A DNA stretch of 64,000 bases from an uncultured Prevotella sp. GTDB taxonomy: Bacteria; Bacteroidota; Bacteroidia; Bacteroidales; Bacteroidaceae. The position numbers and the translations under genes were made by a program. The notes under the pieces are model-generated. The model had not been told where the DNA came from, did not search any database, and saw nothing but the letters and a program-made list of their open reading frames with translations. The first letter of the stretch is position 1. Each line of letters begins with the position of its first letter. The stretch is taken from contig ONGP01000012.1 of NCBI GenBank assembly GCA_900317405.1, positions 1-64,000 of the forward strand. Reading direction: 5' to 3'. Positions 59,673-64,000 of the stretch are shown here, piece after piece.

Positions 59673-60330
59673 ATAACTTCTCTCCGTAACAGAGATCGCC
59701 ACAGTCGCCAAAACCTGGCACTATGTACTTGTGTTCGTTCATGCCTGGATCAACAGCGGCACACCAGATAGTACTACCCTCGGGCAACACACTCTTTACT
59801 ACCTCCAGGCCCTCTGGCACAGCTATCACACAGGCAATATGAATCTTCTTAGGCTTGCCCGTCTTAACCAGAGCCTCGATACTAGCAGCCATCGAACCAC
59901 CAGTTGCCAGCATTGGGTCAACAATCACCAGCGTTTTTCCCTTAGCACTTGGTGCTGCCAGATACTCGGTATGCACGCCCACCTCGGTATGTTCACGATT
60001 GGTGTACATACGATAGGCCGATACAAAGGCATTGTCAGCGTGGTCGAAAACACTAATAAAACCCTCGTGGAAAGGCAGACCAGCACGCAGCACTGTGGCA
60101 ATCAGCAGGTCCTCCTTGGGCAACTGGATATCAAGAGAGCCCAGTGGCGTTGTGATTGTCTTTGGACGATACTCTAATGTCTTCGACAGTTCGTACGCCA
60201 TCATCTCGCCCACACGCTTGATGTTATGACGGAACAGCAGTCGGTTCTTCTGATAGTTCTTGTCTCTCAGCTCCGACATGTACAGATTAATAACCGAATT
60301 GGTTTTGCTAAAATCTACTACTTCAATCAT
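59671..60330 (-). CDS. upp: Uracil phosphoribosyltransferase
   Basis: Upp salvages uracil to UMP using PRPP. Start MIEVVDFSKTNSVINL chosen because the -7 box at 60353 lies upstream and the longer frame starts before it (219 residues). The PRPP-binding motif is VIVDPMLATGGSMAA (136-150), and the uracil-binding C-terminal part ends CGDLCYGEKL. Earlier, LRAGLPFHEG is conserved. Confidence 0.95.
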   Translation of the reverse strand: MIEVVDFSKTNSVINLYMSELRDKNYQKNRLLFRHNIKRVGEMMAYELSKTLEYRPKTITTPLGSLDIQLPKEDLLIATVLRAGLPFHEGFISVFDHADNAFVSAYRMYTNREHTEVGVHTEYLAAPSAKGKTLVIVDPMLATGGSMAASIEALVKTGKPKKIHIACVIAVPEGLEVVKSVLPEGSTIWCAAVDPGMNEHKYIVPGFGDCGDLCYGEKL

Positions 60331-60352
60331 ACTATTTGTTTTTAGTTTGGGT

Positions 60353-60361
60353 GCAAAATTA
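60353..60361 (-). promoter_or_regulatory. upp promoter (-7)
   Basis: On the minus strand TAATTTTGC, with ATTG (complement of 60382-60385) 20 bp upstream as an imperfect -33. Confidence 0.6.
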
Positions 60362-60451
60362 CGAAAATACTCCGAATTACGCAATAAAAAATGTGAATTG
60401 TGCAATTATTGAGTATTTTTTTGTAATTTCGCAGCCGAAACCATATTGTCA

Positions 60452-61552
60452 ATGAAACAAAAGATTAGATTACTTGAGAAAGCAGCCAACCTTGCTATGG
60501 TCACACTGCTGTCATTAATAGTTTTTACTGCCTGCATGCGCAGCAATAAGCATCAGGCTGTGAAGGAAGAAACAGCAACATACACTATGCAAGATTCCAT
60601 AAAAGCAGACGCGCCTGAATCCATCGACTTGAACCAGCAGCAGCTCGATGAGATGAAGAAACAGAATGAGCAACTGCAACAGCGCTCACGCTTTACCACC
60701 GGTGGCGTAGCGATGATTCTTGGCATCATTGCCCTGCTGGTTTTCTTGGCATCCAGCAACAAATGGCGACATACGCTCGAGGTGAAAAACCGACAGTTGG
60801 AACGTGAACGCAACGTAGTTGTGGCACAAAACAAACAGCTGGCTATAGAGCGCGACCGTGCCGAAGCGGCTTCAAGAGCTAAGACGGCATTCCTGCAAAG
60901 CATGACTCACGAGATACGCACTCCGCTCAATGCTATCAGCGGTTTTACTCAGGTACTCACTATGCCTGGCCTCAACCTTCCAGAAAATGAGCGACTAGAT
61001 TATAGCGAACGCATACAAGACAACACACGTATGCTTACCAACATACTCGACGATTTGATTCTTATCTCAAATCTTGAGGGCAAGACTGAGTTGCCACAAT
61101 CAGAACCAAACATGCCTCTTGCCATCATTGCCGGCGCTATCGAGAAGGCCAGTCCATTTGTTGCCAAGGATGTAACCCTTGACAGCAAATGCGAAATGCC
61201 CGAAACAGATACCATCATGACCTACCCCAACATGATAAGCACAGCACTCTCGAAACTACTCGACAATGCAGCAAAGTTCACCCAACAGGGCAGCATCACA
61301 CTTTGTCTAAGTCTGGATGGCGACAAGCTGCACTTTTCGGTATCAGATACAGGCCCAGGCATTCCGGCAGATAAGAAAGATTTTATTTTCGAGCGATTCA
61401 CCAAGCTTGACAGTTTTACACAAGGCGCTGGCCTCGGACTATCGATAGCTCGTATGGTGGCCGAATATCTGGGCGGTACACTCACACTCGATACTGAATA
61501 CAAACAAGGTGCCAAGTTCGACTTAATAATCCCATTCACCCCACAAGCATGA
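60452..61552 (+). CDS. Orphan membrane sensor histidine kinase
   Basis: The 366-residue protein starts at ATG 60452 (a TTG two codons earlier is less likely). An N-terminal hydrophobic segment (about 14-28), a short extracytoplasmic region (about 30-82), a transmembrane helix (about 83-101) and a coiled coil (about 105-145) precede a complete kinase core. The phosphoacceptor is His153 in SMTHEIRTPLNA; the N-box is KLLDNAAKFT; the G1 box is VSDTGPGIP and the G2 box GAGLGLSIAR. No response regulator is near. It overlaps the purine permease by 4 bp. Confidence 0.92.
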   Translation: MKQKIRLLEKAANLAMVTLLSLIVFTACMRSNKHQAVKEETATYTMQDSIKADAPESIDLNQQQLDEMKKQNEQLQQRSRFTTGGVAMILGIIALLVFLASSNKWRHTLEVKNRQLERERNVVVAQNKQLAIERDRAEAASRAKTAFLQSMTHEIRTPLNAISGFTQVLTMPGLNLPENERLDYSERIQDNTRMLTNILDDLILISNLEGKTELPQSEPNMPLAIIAGAIEKASPFVAKDVTLDSKCEMPETDTIMTYPNMISTALSKLLDNAAKFTQQGSITLCLSLDGDKLHFSVSDTGPGIPADKKDFIFERFTKLDSFTQGAGLGLSIARMVAEYLGGTLTLDTEYKQGAKFDLIIPFTPQA

Positions 61553-62832
61553 AAGAAAGAATACTATCACTGATGGGTTTCTCTATGCAGAGAGACAACC
61601 TTAAGACCGAGATAATCTCAGGTTTCACCACCTTTATCACTATGGTGTACATTCTGGCGCTTATGCCTGTAATGTTAGCACCGCTTGCAGATATGGGATT
61701 CCCTGTAAACTCACTGTTTACTGCCACAGCCCTTTCGGCCATAATAGGCACACTGCTTATGGCGTTTATTGCGAAACGCCCCTTCGGTCTGGCCCCAGGA
61801 CTTACTCTAAACACATTCTTTGCCGAGACTGTATGTTTGTCGCTAGGTTACCCCTGGCAGTTTGCCCTTACGGCCGTACTTATCGAGGGTCTATTATTTG
61901 TGCTGCTTTGTATCAGCAACATGCGCCAGATCATCTTCGAGATGGTGCCCACCCCACTTAAGTACGCTTTCGCTGCCGGTATCGGATTCTTTATCGCGAT
62001 GATCGGATTCAAGAATAGCGGAATACTGGCCGAAGGTACCATCTTCAACCACATGGAAACATTGGTCACACCTACATCACTGCTATTCCTGTTAGGACTT
62101 ATGCTTACAGGTATTTTCGCAGCCTTACGTGTGAAAGGTGGATTGCTGTTGGGTATCGTCATTGTAACCATAGTGGGACTGCCCGCTGGCGTTACCACCA
62201 TTCCCGACAGACTGTTCAGCTTACCCCCATCACCCGAGCCACTGTTCTGCAAGTTCTCGTTCGACTATCTGCTGTGGCCCGACTTCTGGGTATGTGTTAT
62301 GACTATGCTGTTCTTCGACGTGTTCGATACACTTGGAACCGTTGTAGGCGTGATGGCCAGCGCAGGTATCATCCGTAAGAACGGCCGTATCCCCCACATG
62401 CGCCGCATTATGCTCAGCGATGCACTCGCTACTATGACTGGCGCCTGCCTGGGATGTAGCACCGTGACCACCTATGTAGAGAGTGCTACAGGATTTGCCG
62501 AGGGAGGTCGCACCGGAGTTTCGTCGTTTGTGATAGCACTCTGCTTTGTGGCCAGTTTGTTTTTTGCCCCGCTGTTTCTGGCAATCCCTGCCGCAGCCAC
62601 ATCTCCAGTAATGGTTGTTGCCGGATTCTACCTCTTCGGCGTTGTCCGTCATATCCATCTTACCAAATACCTCGAGGCAATGCCTGCATTCCTTTCCATC
62701 CTGCTGATGCCTGTTACAGGTAGCATCTCCGATGGTATTCTGGCCGGTCTTCTTGCCTACATCATCCTGCACTATCTTACTGAGGCGATGAAATACTTTA
62801 AGAAGAAGAAACTAAATCATATAAACTCTTAA
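61549..62832 (+). CDS. NCS2-family (AzgA-like) purine permease
   Basis: The 427-residue protein has about 12-14 membrane helices. GFTTFITMVYILALMP and ALSAIIGTLLMAFIAKRPFGLAPGL are typical of the AzgA branch, which imports hypoxanthine, guanine or adenine with protons; FDVFDTLGTVVGV is also conserved there. It starts within the sensor kinase stop (ATGA), so kinase and permease are coupled. The neighbouring upp suggests a nucleobase-salvage region. Confidence 0.9.
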   Translation: MKERILSLMGFSMQRDNLKTEIISGFTTFITMVYILALMPVMLAPLADMGFPVNSLFTATALSAIIGTLLMAFIAKRPFGLAPGLTLNTFFAETVCLSLGYPWQFALTAVLIEGLLFVLLCISNMRQIIFEMVPTPLKYAFAAGIGFFIAMIGFKNSGILAEGTIFNHMETLVTPTSLLFLLGLMLTGIFAALRVKGGLLLGIVIVTIVGLPAGVTTIPDRLFSLPPSPEPLFCKFSFDYLLWPDFWVCVMTMLFFDVFDTLGTVVGVMASAGIIRKNGRIPHMRRIMLSDALATMTGACLGCSTVTTYVESATGFAEGGRTGVSSFVIALCFVASLFFAPLFLAIPAAATSPVMVVAGFYLFGVVRHIHLTKYLEAMPAFLSILLMPVTGSISDGILAGLLAYIILHYLTEAMKYFKKKKLNHINS

Positions 62833-62837
62833 CAACG

Positions 62838-64000
62838 ATGAAACAAAAACTATTCTTTACTGTAGCAGCACTGCTGTGCGCAATGGCAGCTCAGGCCCAG
62901 CCGTTGCTAAAAACCCATGTAGAAACAGGCGATTTGGAAGGAGTGCTCGAGGGCAACGACCTTGCCTGTTATTACGCTATCCCCTATGCAGCGCCACCAG
63001 TAGGCGACCTACGATGGAAGGTCCCACAGCCAGCACTGCCTTGGAAGGGTGTGCTCAAAGCCACCGAGACAGCCAAGTGGCCCCCTCAACCCGAAAAGAG
63101 CTATGTAAAATATGATATGATGAGCGAGGACTGCCTGTACCTCAGCGTAGTTACTCCCGCTAAGAAGACCACCGAAGCCCTGCCCGTGATGGTGTTTATC
63201 CACGGCGGCGGATTCCGCACCGAGCACTATGGCGGCGACCTGTGGCAGAGTCTGGCTCGCAGGGGTATAGTAGCAGTATCCATCGAGTATCGTGCCGGAG
63301 CACTGGGCTTTATGGCTCATCCCGAACTAGCAAAGGAAGATCCCGACGGGCACTCGGGCAACTACGGATTGCTCGACCAGATATATGCCCTGAAGTGGGT
63401 GCAGCGCAACATCAAGAACTTTGGTGGCGACCCGTCAAAAGTTACTATTTTCGGCGAGAGTGCTGGCGCATTCAGCTGTCACATCCTCTGTGCATCGCCA
63501 CTAACCAAGGGATTGTTCCGTGCCTGCATCAGCCAGAGCGGAGGCTATATCTCGCCCATGAACAATATCAACAAGGAGATAGGTCAGGCTCTTGGTTCGA
63601 TGTTTATGAGCCAGTTGCAGAAGAAGAATATCGCCGAGATGCGACAGATGGACGCCAAGTCGCTCACCGGAAACAACGTAAACTTCCCTGGCTGCACTCC
63701 CATCATCGACGGCTATGTCATACCCGGACACATTTACAGCATCTATCAGAAGGGTACATACAATGATATACCCGTACTGATAATGCACAATAGCGACGAG
63801 GGCGCAGTAGACTACGAATCGGTGAGCGAAGAGACATACAACCAGCTACTGAAGCAGTTGCCAGCCAATTGGGCCGACAGCGTTAAAGCCCAATATCCAG
63901 GCAACACCCCTGATGAGCGTCTGTACAGCATGCGTGATATTACGCGCGACATATCCTTCGGATGGCCATCGTATACTTGGGCCACACTGCAGAAGAAGAC
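62838..64000 (+). CDS. Type-B carboxylesterase, truncated by the window end
   Basis: Open from ATG 62838 to the right edge (387 codons and two bases). It has a signal peptide (1-20, ending MAAQAQ) and the carboxylesterase-B pattern: YYAIPYAAPPVGDLRWKVPQ, SEDCLYLSVVTP, FIHGGGF (oxyanion hole) and the nucleophile elbow FGESAGAFSCHI. It probably removes acyl or aryl esters outside the cytoplasm. The catalytic His should lie beyond the window. It follows the permease by 5 bp. Confidence 0.88.
   Translation, partial: MKQKLFFTVAALLCAMAAQAQPLLKTHVETGDLEGVLEGNDLACYYAIPYAAPPVGDLRWKVPQPALPWKGVLKATETAKWPPQPEKSYVKYDMMSEDCLYLSVVTPAKKTTEALPVMVFIHGGGFRTEHYGGDLWQSLARRGIVAVSIEYRAGALGFMAHPELAKEDPDGHSGNYGLLDQIYALKWVQRNIKNFGGDPSKVTIFGESAGAFSCHILCASPLTKGLFRACISQSGGYISPMNNINKEIGQALGSMFMSQLQKKNIAEMRQMDAKSLTGNNVNFPGCTPIIDGYVIPGHIYSIYQKGTYNDIPVLIMHNSDEGAVDYESVSEETYNQLLKQLPANWADSVKAQYPGNTPDERLYSMRDITRDISFGWPSYTWATLQKK

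Noticed and set aside
62230..62772. A 180-codon minus-strand frame opposite the purine permease
   Set aside because: His/Cys-rich product without any motif, wholly inside a well-supported membrane protein gene.

Overview
The window looks like a chromosome segment of a gut- or rumen-type Bacteroidota, most probably Prevotella or a close relative. The evidence is Bacteroidota-type promoters throughout (TTTG, about 19-21 bp, then TAnnTTTGC), SusC/SusD glycan-uptake genes, an N-succinylornithine-type carbamoyltransferase, lipoprotein-rich hypotheticals and a KorAB oxidoreductase. Genus is inferred from gene order and style, not from a marker gene. No phage, IS transposase, CRISPR array or plasmid function was seen.

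Layout. 1-206: leader and promoter of an rRNA operon reading off the left edge. 315-408: helically phased short repeats between two divergent promoters. 504-1106: DUF4923-like lipoprotein. 1191-14123: a same-strand run for arginine and proline biosynthesis (argR, GNAT, argG, argC, argD, proC, XRE-cupin regulator, acyl-CoA ligase, yraN, proB, proA, a membrane SpoIIE-type phosphatase, argF'). 14190-17720 (minus): a histidine-kinase-like protein lacking its phosphoacceptor histidine, and a two-domain esterase. 17871-21259: threonine aldolase and a GH9 glycanase. 21310-21829: an undescribed-looking inverted-repeat element. 22015-36382: a polysaccharide utilisation locus (SusC, SusD, two surface glycan-binding lipoproteins, GH26, GH5, then GH31 from its own promoter), probably aimed at a beta-1,4-linked hemicellulose such as glucomannan or xyloglucan.

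36379-40903 (minus): PASTA protein, RluD-type pseudouridine synthase, Ddl, acyltransferase, NigD-like lipoprotein. Then rpmH (minus), and efp, GT2, radC, a MIP18-type Fe-S factor and lpxH (plus). 44788-45849 (minus): KDG-type sugar kinase. 46011: small secreted hypothetical. 46581-50432 (minus): folP, cdaA, pta, ackA. 50520-54765: murF and two exported unknowns. 54826: tRNA-Pro(CGG). 55066-57921: korAB. 58122: SLC13 transporter. 59671 (minus): upp. 60452-62832: orphan sensor kinase and purine permease. 62838-end: truncated type-B carboxylesterase.

The least explained signals are: (i) arrays of 7- or 8-bp repeats placed at stop codons inside operons, at six junctions, sometimes supplying the next start codon or the previous C-terminus; (ii) the 86-bp inverted-repeat element between GH9 and susC; (iii) the SpoIIE phosphatase and His-less kinase-like protein flanking argF'; and (iv) the 11-bp-phased repeats beside the rRNA promoter.
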